Shown in pieces: positions 15,830 through 25,155 of a stretch of DNA of 64,000 bases. The notes beneath the pieces are model-generated. The model saw only the letters and a list, made by a program, of their open reading frames with translations, was not told the DNA's origin and searched no databases. The translations under genes and the position numbers were made by a program. Positions within the stretch are counted from its first letter, which is position 1, and each line of letters begins with the position of its first letter. The stretch comes from Holdemania sp. Marseille-P2844 (lineage in GTDB: Bacteria > Bacillota_I > Bacilli_A > Erysipelotrichales > Erysipelotrichaceae): positions 340,759 to 404,758 of the forward strand of contig NZ_LT635454.1 in the NCBI RefSeq assembly GCF_900120005.1. The letters run 5' to 3'.

Positions 15830-15919
15830 ATGAAAACATTCAATAAGATTCTGATTGTATGCCAGGTTTTATTTCAGGTCATTGTGTTGGGCCAGGACGG
15901 CCTTGGCGATATTCATTAA
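15830..15919 (+). CDS. 29-residue hydrophobic peptide at the head of the transporter operon
   Basis: The ORF begins ATG at 15830 behind a near-ideal AAGGAGG and ends with TAA at 15919, 18 bases before the ATPase gene. The peptide opens MKTFNK, continues with a hydrophobic stretch long enough for one membrane span (ILIVCQVLFQVIVL) and ends in a short polar tail (GQDGLGDIH). A small membrane accessory or a coupling leader are both possible. It is too short for standard gene calling and I do not recognise it. Confidence 0.55.
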   Translation: MKTFNKILIVCQVLFQVIVLGQDGLGDIH

Positions 15920-15937
15920 TAAAGGAAGGGAAAACTT

Positions 15938-16705
15938 ATGGAAACGATATTACAGGTAAAACAAATTGAAAAGATTTACGGCAACAAAGGAAGCATCACC
16001 CGGGCGATCGAGGATATCAGCTTCGAGGTGAAGAAAGGGGAGTTCGTCGGGATCATGGGACCCTCTGGTTCCGGCAAAACGACGCTGCTCAACTGCATCT
16101 CGACGATCGACACCGTGACCAGCGGCCACATATTGATCGGAAAGGACGACATCACCAAGATGAAAAGCAGCCAGCTGTCCAAGTTCCGGCGCGAACAGCT
16201 CGGCTTTATCTTCCAGGATTTCAATCTGCTGGATACGCTGACGGCGTATGAAAACATCGCGCTGCCGTTGACGATTCAGCGGGTCAATCCGAAGAAGATC
16301 GACAGCCGTATTAAGAAACTGTCAGTTCAGCTGGGAATTGAGGAAGTTTTGAAAAAATATCCGTATCAGATGTCCGGCGGCCAGCAGCAGCGCGTTGCCT
16401 GTGCCCGCGCGATGATCTGCCATCCGTCGCTGATTCTGGCTGACGAGCCGACCGGAGCATTGGATTCCAAAGCATCAAGAATGCTGCTGAACAGCTTTGA
16501 GGTGCTCAACAAATCGCTGGAAGCCACAATCCTGATGGTTACCCACGACGCCTTTACCGCCAGCTTCGCCCACCGCATTTTGTTCATCAAGGACGGCCGG
16601 ATTTTCAATGAATTAGTCCGCGGCGGCGACGACCGCAAGACGTTCTTCAACCGCATCATCGAGGTCGTCAGTTTGTTGGGAGGGGACACCAACAATGTAC
16701 TTTAA
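15938..16705 (+). CDS. ABC transporter ATPase, BceA-like
   Basis: The 255-residue protein starts at ATG 15938 with AAGGAAGGG upstream. It has Walker A GPSGSGKTT at 41-49, signature MSGGQQQRVACARAM, Walker B LILADEPTGALD and the H-loop MVTHD. It is of the MacB/BceA subfamily that powers mechanotransmission-type permeases. In BceAB systems the pair protects lipid II-cycle targets from antimicrobial peptides and signals flux to a BceS kinase. It overlaps the permease gene by 11 bases. Confidence 0.92.
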   Translation: METILQVKQIEKIYGNKGSITRAIEDISFEVKKGEFVGIMGPSGSGKTTLLNCISTIDTVTSGHILIGKDDITKMKSSQLSKFRREQLGFIFQDFNLLDTLTAYENIALPLTIQRVNPKKIDSRIKKLSVQLGIEEVLKKYPYQMSGGQQQRVACARAMICHPSLILADEPTGALDSKASRMLLNSFEVLNKSLEATILMVTHDAFTASFAHRILFIKDGRIFNELVRGGDDRKTFFNRIIEVVSLLGGDTNNVL

Positions 16706-18713
16706 AATCGCGCTTGGCAATGTCCGCCGCAGTATCCGGGATTATGGCGTTTACTTTCTGACCCTGACCTTCGGCGTCTGCCTGTTCTATGTCTTCAATT
16801 CCATCCAGTCCCAATCCGTCATGCTGGCGCTGAGCCAGTCGCAGGCGAAAATGCTGGTATTGTTAAACAATCTGATGCAGATTTTCTCGGTGTTTGTCTG
16901 TATCGTTCTGGGCTTTCTGATCGTTTACGCCAATAACTTTCTGATCCGGCGGCGTAAAAAAGAACTTGGCCTGTATCTGGTGATGGGCATGAACAAAGGC
17001 ACGGTGGCCCGGATCCTGATGATCGAAACCGTGATGATCGGCTTGTTGGCCTTCGCGGTCGGTCTGGGCTTGGGGATTCTGGTCTCGCAGGCGCTGACGG
17101 TCGTCACTGCCAATCTGTTCATGGTTCAGCTCAAAGCGTTTGAGTTTATCGTTTCCTTGAAAGCGATTCTGTTGTCGGCGCTGTTTTTCGGCGGATTGTA
17201 TCTGATCGTGCTGATCTTCAACAGCGTCGTCGTCAGCCGTTATAAACTGATCGACCTGCTTCAGGGGGATCGGCATAACGAAACGCTGAAGCTGCACTCG
17301 ATCGGCTTGTCCGTCGTGCTGTTCATCGCCAGTCTGATCATTCTGGGCTGTGCTTACGCGCTGATCCTGGACAATGGCTTTGTGATGTTCACGCTGGAGT
17401 TCACCGCCTCGATCGTGCTTGGTTCGATCGGGACCTTCCTGTTTTTCTTCTCGCTGTCCGGCTTCCTGTTAAAGTTTGTGCAAAGCCGCAAGAGTTTCTA
17501 TTACCGTAATCTGAACATGTTTATCTTGCGTCAGCTGAACAGCCGGATCAATTCGGCGTTCGTGTCAATGACCGTCATCTGCATCATGCTTTTGTTGACG
17601 ATCGGCGCGTTGTGCACCGGATTGTCCTTTGGTCAGGTCCTGGCGGGCGACGTTGAAAAGACTTCGCCCTATGACGCGACCGTGTATGTCTATGATACGC
17701 AGACGCTGGGGTTCAGCTTATCTCAGGACTATCGCGAGCGGGGTCTGGATCTGGATGGCCTGGCCCGTGAAGCCGCCGATCTGGATCTGTACGATCTGGC
17801 TGTGAAAATCAAGGATTTCAGCAGCCCGGAAGTCATCGCGACGATGCAGAACAGCACGTCCCATGATGTCGGGGAAATGGCGATTGATTTCCTGCCGTTG
17901 TCCCAGCTCAACGCTGCCCTGACGATGCAGTCAAAACCGCAGGTCACGCTGGCGGAGAACGAATATTTGATCACCTATTCGATGAACGCCGCGGAATCGG
18001 ATATCTTCAAGGCGGTGAAGGAGCACCGCGAGCTGACGGTCGATGGCAGGACGCTGACGGTGAGCCAGCCGGCGATGTTTTTGCAGCTGCAGAATTTCAG
18101 CGCTTACGGCAACTTCTTAACGATCGTGCTGCCGGATTCGTTTTTCGTCAATAAAATTCCGGCCAGTCAGTCCTTCAATGTAAATTACAAGGTTTCAGCC
18201 GAGGAAGGCGACGTGTTGTTGAATGAAATGGCGAAAACGTATGGAAAGCAGACCGGCCTGGCCTACAACGCGGTTACCCGCGGGGAAATGTTTGAGGCCT
18301 CCGGGGGCATGAAGCTGATTCTGTCCTATATCGCGGTCTATCTGGGCCTGGTTTTCCTGATCGCGTCGGCCGCGATACTGGCTTTGCAGCAGCTATCGGA
18401 ATCCGCCGATAACGTGGAGCGTTACGCTTTGCTGCGCAAGATCGGCGTCGAAGAGAAGATGATCCGCCGCTCGCTGTTCACTCAGATCGCAATCTATTTC
18501 CTGTTCCCGTTGGCATTGGCCATCGTTCATTCCATCGTCGGCGTCAGCGCGGTGATTCAGTCGCTGGTGGCGCTGGTCAAAATTGATATCGGCAGCCAGG
18601 TATTGCTTGTCGGCGGGTTCCTGGCCCTGATCTACGGCGGTTACTTCCTGATCACTTACTCAAGCAGTCTGAGCGTGATCCGTGACCGCGCGCAATCCCG
18701 CCGTTTGGAATAA
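16695..18713 (+). CDS. FtsX-type permease, BceB-like
   Basis: The 672-residue product starts at ATG 16695 inside the ATPase gene. Ten predicted membrane helices are arranged as in BceB: one N-terminal (YGVYFLTLTFGVCLFYVF), a group of helices up to about residue 315, a large extracellular domain of roughly 200 residues (about 320-530) before the last three helices, and a short cytoplasmic tail. FtsX-domain patches appear in both halves. The large domain is thought to bind the peptide drug or its lipid complex. The probable partner kinase and regulator are encoded 6 kb upstream. Confidence 0.9.
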   Translation: MYFKIALGNVRRSIRDYGVYFLTLTFGVCLFYVFNSIQSQSVMLALSQSQAKMLVLLNNLMQIFSVFVCIVLGFLIVYANNFLIRRRKKELGLYLVMGMNKGTVARILMIETVMIGLLAFAVGLGLGILVSQALTVVTANLFMVQLKAFEFIVSLKAILLSALFFGGLYLIVLIFNSVVVSRYKLIDLLQGDRHNETLKLHSIGLSVVLFIASLIILGCAYALILDNGFVMFTLEFTASIVLGSIGTFLFFFSLSGFLLKFVQSRKSFYYRNLNMFILRQLNSRINSAFVSMTVICIMLLLTIGALCTGLSFGQVLAGDVEKTSPYDATVYVYDTQTLGFSLSQDYRERGLDLDGLAREAADLDLYDLAVKIKDFSSPEVIATMQNSTSHDVGEMAIDFLPLSQLNAALTMQSKPQVTLAENEYLITYSMNAAESDIFKAVKEHRELTVDGRTLTVSQPAMFLQLQNFSAYGNFLTIVLPDSFFVNKIPASQSFNVNYKVSAEEGDVLLNEMAKTYGKQTGLAYNAVTRGEMFEASGGMKLILSYIAVYLGLVFLIASAAILALQQLSESADNVERYALLRKIGVEEKMIRRSLFTQIAIYFLFPLALAIVHSIVGVSAVIQSLVALVKIDIGSQVLLVGGFLALIYGGYFLITYSSSLSVIRDRAQSRRLE

Positions 18714-18733
18714 GTTTGGCATTACCCCCTGAT

Positions 18734-18774
18734 GAAGGCTGGCGGAAGATTGGATTCGCCAGCTTCCTTTTTTA
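18734..18774 (+). terminator. Terminator of the Bce-like transporter operon
   Basis: GAAGGCTGGCG and CGCCAGCTTCC form the stem, followed by TTTTTTATT. Confidence 0.85.
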
Positions 18775-18924
18775 TTCTGAAAGGGGACTGAAACAGAACG
18801 CATCCTTTTCAGGAAAGTCCGCAGCCTGTGTGCGGCTGATTAGAGTTTCGTATTCAATCGGGAATAAAACGTAAGAAGTTTGAGAAAAATGAAAGAAAAT
18901 CGCAAGGAAGATCACCGAAAGGTT

Positions 18925-18933
18925 TGTTATAAT
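18925..18933 (+). promoter_or_regulatory. Extended -10 promoter of the carboxypeptidase gene
   Basis: TGTTATAAT is an extended -10 element (TGn plus TATAAT) without a clear -35. It lies 30 bases before GTG 18964 and after the farther in-frame start at 18880, so it supports the later start. Confidence 0.65.
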
Positions 18934-18963
18934 AAGAAGGAATTCAGCGAGGAGTTTTGTTAC

Positions 18964-20385
18964 GTGAAAAAAGGAATGATTCAATTATGCTTACTGGCGC
19001 TGTGTTTGTCGCTGACGCCGGTTTTTGCGGAAGCGCCCGCCCGCGATTTGATCACGGTGGATTCTCAAAACGGGGAAATCGTGCGCCGGCAGGCCCCGCG
19101 TTTTGAGGATGGGATATCTTATTTGGAAGAGGATGTGGATTTCCCGTCGGTCAAAAGCGATTTTATCTACATGATTGATATGGACACCGGCCAGGTGATG
19201 ATTGACAAGGGCAGCGAGGATCAGATTTATCCCGCTTCCATGACCAAGATGATGACGTTGTTGGTGGCGATTGAAAACGCCCCGGCGCTGGACAGCACGA
19301 TGACGCTGGGGCCGGAGGTGTTCGCCGGACTGGCAGAGGCGCACGCTTCGGTCGCCGGGTTCAAGCCGGGGGAAATCGTATCGGTCAAGGATCTGCTTTA
19401 CGGTTTGTTTCTGCCTTCGGGCGCGGATGCCGCCCAGGCGCTGGCGCTGGAGGAAGCTGGCAGCGAAGCGGCGTTTGTCGATTTGATGAATGAAAAAGCC
19501 GCGGAGTTGGGGATGTCGGGAACGCATTTTGTCAATACGTCCGGGCTGCATGATCCGGATCACTACACGACGCTGCGTGATTTGGAAAAGCTGATGCGCT
19601 ACGCTTTGGAAAACCCGACGTTTAACGAGATTTTCCAGACCCGCCGCTACACCGCCACCCCGTCGCTGCACCCCGGCGGGCTGGTGTGGGAAAGCACGCT
19701 GTTCGCGAAGATCTCATCGACCGATCCTGCCAAGATTGCCAATGATTCGATTCTTGGCGGCAAAACCGGGTATACCAATCCGGCCGGTCTGTGTCTGGCT
19801 TCGATCGCGGAGAAAAACGGCACGCGGTATCTGTTGATCACCGCGCATGCCCCGGTATCCAATACGCCGTATCACATTCTTGACGCCGCTCACCTCTATG
19901 ATTATTTCTATGACCATTACAGCAAGCAAACGGTTTTAACGGCGGATCAGACGTTGTTGGAAACCAAGGTTCCGTTTGTCCTGTTCAACGACAAGCTGAC
20001 ATTGAAGGCCGGGACCGACGTTGTGCTGAACCTTCCCAACGGCGATGATCGGTCTGCGCTGCAGATCGAAACCCAGCTGGACGGGGAGCTTCAAGCTCCG
20101 ATTGAGGAAGGCCAGCGCTTGGGCACGGTGACAATCACCCGCACCGACACGGAAACCCCGCAGGAATTGGCTCGGATTGAGCTGACCAGTCCGCGCAGTT
20201 ACAAACGCAGCGCGCTGCTCTACGGCTTCCATCAATTTCAGCTGTGGGTAAAAGCGCATACCGTCTTTTTCGGGTTAACCGTGCTGGGTTTGGTTCTGTG
20301 TCTGATCTTGATTCGCGATTACCGGCGGGAACAGCGCCGCTACAAATCGGCCAGGAAGAAACGCAAGCGCCGTCCGCATCTGTGA
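18964..20385 (+). CDS. D-alanyl-D-alanine carboxypeptidase (DacF/PBP5-like)
   Basis: GTG 18964 has GAGGAG nine bases upstream and gives a proper signal peptide (MKKGMIQLCLLALCLSLTPVFA). The product is 473 residues. The active-site motifs are Ser92-Met-Thr-Lys95, Ser152-Gly-Ala154 where SxN is usual, and Lys267-Thr-Gly269. A beta-rich C-terminal domain follows, then a membrane anchor (VFFGLTVLGLVLCLILI) and a basic tail. The enzyme trims the terminal D-Ala from peptidoglycan stem peptides on the outer face of the membrane. The Ala in the SxN position is unusual but the rest of the site is intact. Confidence 0.9.
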   Translation: MKKGMIQLCLLALCLSLTPVFAEAPARDLITVDSQNGEIVRRQAPRFEDGISYLEEDVDFPSVKSDFIYMIDMDTGQVMIDKGSEDQIYPASMTKMMTLLVAIENAPALDSTMTLGPEVFAGLAEAHASVAGFKPGEIVSVKDLLYGLFLPSGADAAQALALEEAGSEAAFVDLMNEKAAELGMSGTHFVNTSGLHDPDHYTTLRDLEKLMRYALENPTFNEIFQTRRYTATPSLHPGGLVWESTLFAKISSTDPAKIANDSILGGKTGYTNPAGLCLASIAEKNGTRYLLITAHAPVSNTPYHILDAAHLYDYFYDHYSKQTVLTADQTLLETKVPFVLFNDKLTLKAGTDVVLNLPNGDDRSALQIETQLDGELQAPIEEGQRLGTVTITRTDTETPQELARIELTSPRSYKRSALLYGFHQFQLWVKAHTVFFGLTVLGLVLCLILIRDYRREQRRYKSARKKRKRRPHL

Positions 20386-20399
20386 TTCAATAATGAACT

Positions 20400-20427
20400 G
20401 ACAGGAGATTCGATTCCTGTCTTTTTA
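20400..20427 (+). terminator. Terminator of the carboxypeptidase gene
   Basis: GACAGGA, an eight-base loop, TCCTGTC and TTTTT. Confidence 0.9.
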
Positions 20428-20478
20428 TATGGAAATAACGGAGGGAGATAACTGCTGAATAAGAATTTTGTGAATATA

Positions 20479-20507
20479 TTTACAAAATGGAAAATCTATG
20501 CTAAACT
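20479..20507 (+). promoter_or_regulatory. Promoter of the flotillin gene
   Basis: TTTACA (20479-20484), a 17-base spacer and TAAACT (20502-20507). The leader is about 120 bases. Confidence 0.6.
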
Positions 20508-20631
20508 AAGATCAACAATTTGATAAGATAAATAAGAGAAATAAATTATCGAAGCAAATTGCCGGAAAGAGGTGAGGAATCGGCAAACAGAAAGCAAGCA
20601 AGGCGCCACCACAAGTGAAGGAGGGATGTTT

Positions 20632-22179
20632 GTGTTGGAAGCAGTAATGGCTTATCAGAGTTTGATCATCGTGCTCGTCATTGCTGTGCTCGTCATCGTA
20701 ATTTTGACGACCGGCTACATCAAAGCGCCGCCCGATACGGCGTATATCATTTCCGGCCTGCGGAAGAAAATTATCATCGGCAAGGCCAGTATTAAAATTC
20801 CTTTCTTTGAACGGATGGACCGGCTGAGTCTGAAGCTGATTCCGATCGACGTCAAGACGTCTACCGCCGTGCCGACCGCGGATTACATCAATATCCAGGT
20901 CGACGCCGCCGTCAATATCAAGATCAGCAGCGACAGCGGCCGGTTGTCCGTCGCCGCGGAAAACTTCCTGAATCAGGATACGGATTACATCGCCCGCGTC
21001 GCGCGCGAAGTGCTGGAAGGCAACATGCGCGAGATCGTCGGTCGCATGAAGTTAGAGGAAATGGTCAGCGACCGGCAGAAATTCGCGGAGCTGGTCAAGG
21101 AAAACGCGATGCCGGACCTGGCGGCGATGGGATTGGACATTATCAGCTTCAACGTCCAGAACTTCTCCGACTCCAACGGCGTGATCGACGATCTGGGCAT
21201 CGACAATATCTCGCAGATCAAGAAGAAGGCCGCGATCGCCAAAGCGGAAGCCGACAAGGAAATCGCCGTGGCGAAGGCCGAGGCCGACCGGCAGGCCAGC
21301 GATGCGCGGATCAATGCCGAGCGCGAGATCGCGATTAAAAACAACGAGCTGGAAATCCAGAAGGCTGAACTGAAAAAGGAAGCGGATCTCAAACAGGCGG
21401 AAGCCGACGCCGCATATCAGATCGAACAGGAAACCCAGCGCAAAACGATTGAAATCACATCGGCCAACGCCAATATTGCCAAGCAGGAACGCGAGGTTCT
21501 GTTGAAGGAAAAAGAAGCGGAGGTCAAGGAAAAAGCACTGGACGCGCAGATCCGCAAGCAGGCGGAAGCGGAGAAATACGCGCAGCAGCAGCGTTCCGAC
21601 GCCCAGCTGTACGCCCGCCAGAAAGAAGCGGAAGCGCGTAAATTTGAAATCCAGCAGGAAGCGGAGGCGCAGAAAGCCAAGGCCGACGCGGAGCGGTATA
21701 CGAAGGAACGCGAAGCGCAGGGCATCCAGATGGTCGGCGAAGCGGAAGCGGAAGCCGCCCGGGCCAAGGGCATTGCCGAGGCGGAAGCGATGGAAAAGAA
21801 AGCGCTGGCCTATCAGAAATACAACGACGCCGCAATGGCGGAAATGTTGATCCAGATTTTGCCGGAGGTTGCCGGCAAGATTGCCGAACCGTTAAGCCAG
21901 ATTGACAAGATCACGATTATCGGCGGCGAAGGCAGCGGATTGGACGGGGTGTCCAATAACGTGCCGGCCGTCATGGCGAAATTATTTGAGTCGATGAAGG
22001 AAACCACCGGCATCGACCTGAAGGAAATCGTCCGGGCTGGCTCCTATGACGCCAAGGTTAACCGCAATCTCAACGTCCGCGGCCTGACGCTGCCGTCTTC
22101 AGCGGAAGTGTCCCAGCCGGAAACAGAAGCCGAGCCCGCTGCAACGGTGCAGGAGGAAAACGAACCGGTCGCTGACTGA
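20632..22179 (+). CDS. floT: Flotillin-like SPFH-domain membrane protein (FloT/YuaG type)
   Basis: GTG 20632 is six bases after AAGGAGGG. An ATG at 20626 is too close to that site, and ATG 20647 is a weaker alternative. The 515-residue protein has an N-terminal membrane hairpin (SLIIVLVIAVLVIVILTTGYI), an SPFH domain to about residue 200 and a long Ala/Glu/Lys-rich coiled coil (about 200-420) with the repeated EAEA pattern of flotillins. The C-terminal tail is acidic. Flotillins scaffold membrane microdomains with other proteins. The usual NfeD partner gene is not adjacent. Confidence 0.9.
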   Translation: MLEAVMAYQSLIIVLVIAVLVIVILTTGYIKAPPDTAYIISGLRKKIIIGKASIKIPFFERMDRLSLKLIPIDVKTSTAVPTADYINIQVDAAVNIKISSDSGRLSVAAENFLNQDTDYIARVAREVLEGNMREIVGRMKLEEMVSDRQKFAELVKENAMPDLAAMGLDIISFNVQNFSDSNGVIDDLGIDNISQIKKKAAIAKAEADKEIAVAKAEADRQASDARINAEREIAIKNNELEIQKAELKKEADLKQAEADAAYQIEQETQRKTIEITSANANIAKQEREVLLKEKEAEVKEKALDAQIRKQAEAEKYAQQQRSDAQLYARQKEAEARKFEIQQEAEAQKAKADAERYTKEREAQGIQMVGEAEAEAARAKGIAEAEAMEKKALAYQKYNDAAMAEMLIQILPEVAGKIAEPLSQIDKITIIGGEGSGLDGVSNNVPAVMAKLFESMKETTGIDLKEIVRAGSYDAKVNRNLNVRGLTLPSSAEVSQPETEAEPAATVQEENEPVAD

Positions 22180-22190
22180 CCGGTTTTCGT
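22163..22190 (+). terminator. Terminator overlapping the flotillin stop codon
   Basis: AACCGGTC (22163-22170) pairs with GACCGGTT (22178-22185), followed by TTCGTTT. The remaining gap to 22356 shows nothing I can name. Confidence 0.65.
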
Positions 22191-22356
22191 TTGCTTGAAA
22201 TTCATGGATTCTCACAAGCTGCAAGGCGTCCGGGATTGTCCCAATCGGGAAGAAACGGGAGAAAACCGGGTGCTCAGCAAGACGTGAGAAAGTCGTTCCA
22301 TCGCGTTTTTCAAAATTTGTCAATCTTCGATTTATCGCTTTGTTATGCGGTTTTTG

Positions 22357-22385
22357 TTGTAATTTAATGATAATGCGTCTATAAT
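22357..22385 (+). promoter_or_regulatory. Promoter of typA
   Basis: TTGTAA (22357-22362), a 17-base spacer and a perfect TATAAT (22380-22385), 29 bases before the start codon. Confidence 0.75.
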
Positions 22386-22414
22386 AAATCACTGTGTAAA
22401 GGAATGGTACTTTT

Positions 22415-24256
22415 ATGGCATATCAGAAGATTATTAACATCGCGGTCATTGCCCACGTCGACGCCGGTAAGTCGACGCTGGTAGATGCGTTTTTAAATCA
22501 GAGTCACGTTTTCCGGGATAACGAGGAGACGGTCGACTGCGTTATGGACAGCAACGATCTGGAACGGGAACGGGGAATTACGATTTATTCCAAGAACTGT
22601 TCCGTGACGTACAAGGATTACAAAATCAATATTGTCGATACTCCGGGCCACGCGGATTTTTCCTCCGAGGTTGAACGGATTATCAAGACGGTCGACACCG
22701 TCATCCTGCTGGTGGACTCCAGCGAAGGACCGATGCCGCAGACCCGCTTCGTGCTTCAGAAAAGTCTGGAATGCGGTCTGCGTCCGATCCTTCTGATCAA
22801 CAAGATCGACAAGAAGGATGAACGGGCTGATCAGGTTATCGACGAGGTTTACGATTTGTTCCTCGATCTGAACGCGACCGATGAGCAGCTGGATTTCCCG
22901 ATTCTTTACGGCATCGCCCGTCAGGGAATTGTACGCTATCAGCCAAATGATGAAAACGAGGATATCATCCCGTTGTTCGAAACGATCCTGAAGCATTGCG
23001 AAGCGTATCCGGATTTTACGGAAGAGCCGGTGCAGATGCAGGTTTCCGCTCTGGCTTACGACGATTACATCGGCCGTTTGGGCATCGGCCGGGTTTATGA
23101 AGGAACGCTGAAAGAGGGCAGCACAGTGATTCTGTGCAATGACGAAGGCCGTCAGGAACGCCGTAAAATCAATCAGGTGTTCGTGTATAAGGGCTTGAGC
23201 CGGATTGCGGTTTCGGAAGCCCAGTGTGGTGAGATCGTCATGATCTCCGGCGTGGCTGATATCTCGATCGGCGATACGCTGTGCGATCCGGAAAGCATCC
23301 GGCCGCTGCCGATGATCCGGATCGAAGAACCGACCCTGTCGATGAACTTTATGGTCAACACCTCGCCATTTGCCGGACAGTCCGGAAAATATGTCACCTC
23401 CCGCAACATCCGCGAACGGCTGGAAAAGGAACTGGAAGTCAACGTCGGCCTGAAGGTCGAAGAAACCGATACGACCGACTGCTTCAAGGTTTCCGGCCGC
23501 GGCGAGCTGCATCTGTCGGTCCTGTTGGAAAACATGCGCCGGGAAGGCTATGAAGTGGCGGTCTCCAAGCCGGAGGTTATCATGCACAAGGTCGACGGCG
23601 CGCTGTATGAGCCGGTTGAGGAAGTCGTGTGCAGCGTCCCTAACGAATATTCAGGCACGGTCATTTCCAAACTGAATCTGCGCAAGGGAATCATGGTCGA
23701 TATTCAGGATGAAGGCAGCTATACGCGAATTTTATACACGGTTCCGACGCGCGGCTTATTGGGCTACCGTTCGGAATTCATCAACGATACGCGCGGGGAA
23801 GGCACGATGGTCCGCCGTCTGGCCGGCTATGAAGCCTACAAGGGCGATATCCCGCAGCGGGCCAACGGCGCGCTGATCTCTACGGAAACCGGCAAGGCGA
23901 TGACCTACGCGCTGTGGAATATCCAGGAACGCGGCCAGCTGTTTGTATCCCCGCAGACCGAGGTCTACGAAGGCATGATCATCGGGATGGCGGCCCGGAA
24001 TATGGACATGGACGTCAATCCGCTGAAAAACAAGAAGATGACGGCCGTTCGTTCCACCGGCAACGATGAAGCGATGAAGCTGGTTCCGCCGAAGATCATG
24101 TCGCTGGAAGAAGCGCTGGAATTCATCAACGACGACGAACTGGTCGAGCTGACGCCGACCGATATCCGGATCCGCAAGAAATATCTGACCGCGCTGGAAC
24201 GCCGGCAGCACATGCGCGAGCTGAACAAGGCTGCGGCAGAGCTGGACGAAGAATAA
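22415..24256 (+). CDS. typA: GTPase TypA/BipA
   Basis: The 613-residue protein starts at ATG 22415 with AAAGGA upstream. It is full length for the family: a GTP-binding domain with G1 HVDAGKST (14-21), switch [15 protein letters not shown]3 DTPGHADF and G4 NKIDKKD, then translation-factor domains II, III and V, and a C-terminal BipA-specific domain. TypA binds the 70S ribosome and helps assembly or translation under stress and cold. The G1 loop reads DAGKS where DHGKT is commoner in this family. It is a single gene with its own promoter and terminator. Confidence 0.95.
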   Translation: MAYQKIINIAVIAHVDAGKSTLVDAFLNQSHVFRDNEETVDCVMDSNDLERERGITIYSKNCSVTYKDYKINIVDTPGHADFSSEVERIIKTVDTVILLVDSSEGPMPQTRFVLQKSLECGLRPILLINKIDKKDERADQVIDEVYDLFLDLNATDEQLDFPILYGIARQGIVRYQPNDENEDIIPLFETILKHCEAYPDFTEEPVQMQVSALAYDDYIGRLGIGRVYEGTLKEGSTVILCNDEGRQERRKINQVFVYKGLSRIAVSEAQCGEIVMISGVADISIGDTLCDPESIRPLPMIRIEEPTLSMNFMVNTSPFAGQSGKYVTSRNIRERLEKELEVNVGLKVEETDTTDCFKVSGRGELHLSVLLENMRREGYEVAVSKPEVIMHKVDGALYEPVEEVVCSVPNEYSGTVISKLNLRKGIMVDIQDEGSYTRILYTVPTRGLLGYRSEFINDTRGEGTMVRRLAGYEAYKGDIPQRANGALISTETGKAMTYALWNIQERGQLFVSPQTEVYEGMIIGMAARNMDMDVNPLKNKKMTAVRSTGNDEAMKLVPPKIMSLEEALEFINDDELVELTPTDIRIRKKYLTALERRQHMRELNKAAAELDEE

Positions 24257-24264
24257 ACCCTGAA

Positions 24265-24292
24265 ACATCCGTTTGATCGCGGATGTTTTTTC
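24265..24292 (+). terminator. Terminator of typA
   Basis: ACATCCG and CGGATGT around an eight-base loop, followed by a run of T. Confidence 0.9.
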
Positions 24293-24330
24293 TTTCGCGC
24301 GCCAGAGTGGATCCGTCAGACGAATGCCCG

Positions 24331-24359
24331 TTGTTTTTCACCGAATCCGCCGGTATAAT
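24331..24359 (+). promoter_or_regulatory. Promoter of the YcxB-like gene
   Basis: TTGTTT (24331-24336), a 17-base spacer and TATAAT (24354-24359). Confidence 0.7.
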
Positions 24360-24432
24360 GAAGTTAAAGAAAAAGTCAGCCTTGCGCGCCGGAATGGATC
24401 CGCAAAGCGATAAAATCGAACAGGAGAAATTG

Positions 24433-25026
24433 ATGATGGATCAGAATCATGTTCAAACTCACGCCGGTCCCTACTCTCTCAGCGTATTCTACAAACTTTC
24501 CACGCGCTTTGATTATGCTTTATTAAAATGGAATTATCTGATCATCTGCTGGGGCGAAGCGCTTTTATTGATGGGACTGGGAGTTTTATTTATCTTGCGG
24601 GGGACGGACTTCGCATTAGCCTGTTTTCTTATCTTTGGCGGAAGTTTCTTTTTCGTCAGGGCGTGTGCTACACCCAAAATCATCAAATCCATGGTTCAGC
24701 ATGCGATCAATGAAATAATCGAAGAAAATTTCAGATCGAAGACCGGTTATACAATCCGCTTTTCCTTTGGCGAGGATGCATTTGAAGTCAGCACGGAAAA
24801 CAGCTGGAGCCGATTGAACTATGCCGAATGTTACGGTTATCTGGAAGATCCGGAATTTCTTTTTGTCCAACCGCAGAAGAATAAAGGATACCCGTTAGAA
24901 AAAAAGCATTGTGATCCCGAGCTTCTGGATTTTTTGAAGCAGAAGCTGACAAACAGAGAGCCTGTTAAGCCTTCTGTAAAGGCTTTCCTGAAGGAAACGT
25001 TTAAGTTGGCAACAAGTAAAATCTAA
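24433..25026 (+). CDS. Membrane protein with YcxB-like domain
   Basis: ATG 24433 follows CAGGAG by six bases and lies behind a good promoter. In-frame starts further up fall in the promoter and typA terminator. The 197-residue product has two membrane helices (about 34-54 and 58-75) and a cytoplasmic C-terminal domain of the YcxB type (IRFSFGEDAFEVSTENSWSR), ending in a lysine-rich tail. YcxB-like proteins are widespread, small and uncharacterised. Two further ATG codons at 24433/24436 are both usable. Confidence 0.7.
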   Translation: MMDQNHVQTHAGPYSLSVFYKLSTRFDYALLKWNYLIICWGEALLLMGLGVLFILRGTDFALACFLIFGGSFFFVRACATPKIIKSMVQHAINEIIEENFRSKTGYTIRFSFGEDAFEVSTENSWSRLNYAECYGYLEDPEFLFVQPQKNKGYPLEKKHCDPELLDFLKQKLTNREPVKPSVKAFLKETFKLATSKI

Positions 25027-25081
25027 GAAGGAGAGAGCTGGAAGAACGACTTTTCCATCATTCGCGGCGATCACTCTTGAA

Positions 25082-25110
25082 TTGTAATTGCTTTCAGAAA
25101 TGGTTATAAT
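25082..25110 (+). promoter_or_regulatory. Promoter of the first GGDEF-EAL gene
   Basis: TTGTAA (25082-25087), a 17-base spacer and TATAAT (25105-25110). Confidence 0.75.
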
Positions 25111-25155
25111 GAAAGTGATTGAATAACGAACTAATTCAAAGAAAAGAGGGAGCGT

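Noticed and set aside
18880-18963. N-terminal extension of the carboxypeptidase
   Set aside because: It lies mostly upstream of an extended -10 promoter and would place a charged stretch before the signal peptide.
22493-23587. 364-residue minus-strand frame opposite typA
   Set aside because: It is the antisense shadow of a well-conserved GTPase, with low-complexity His/Gln-rich composition and no ribosome site.
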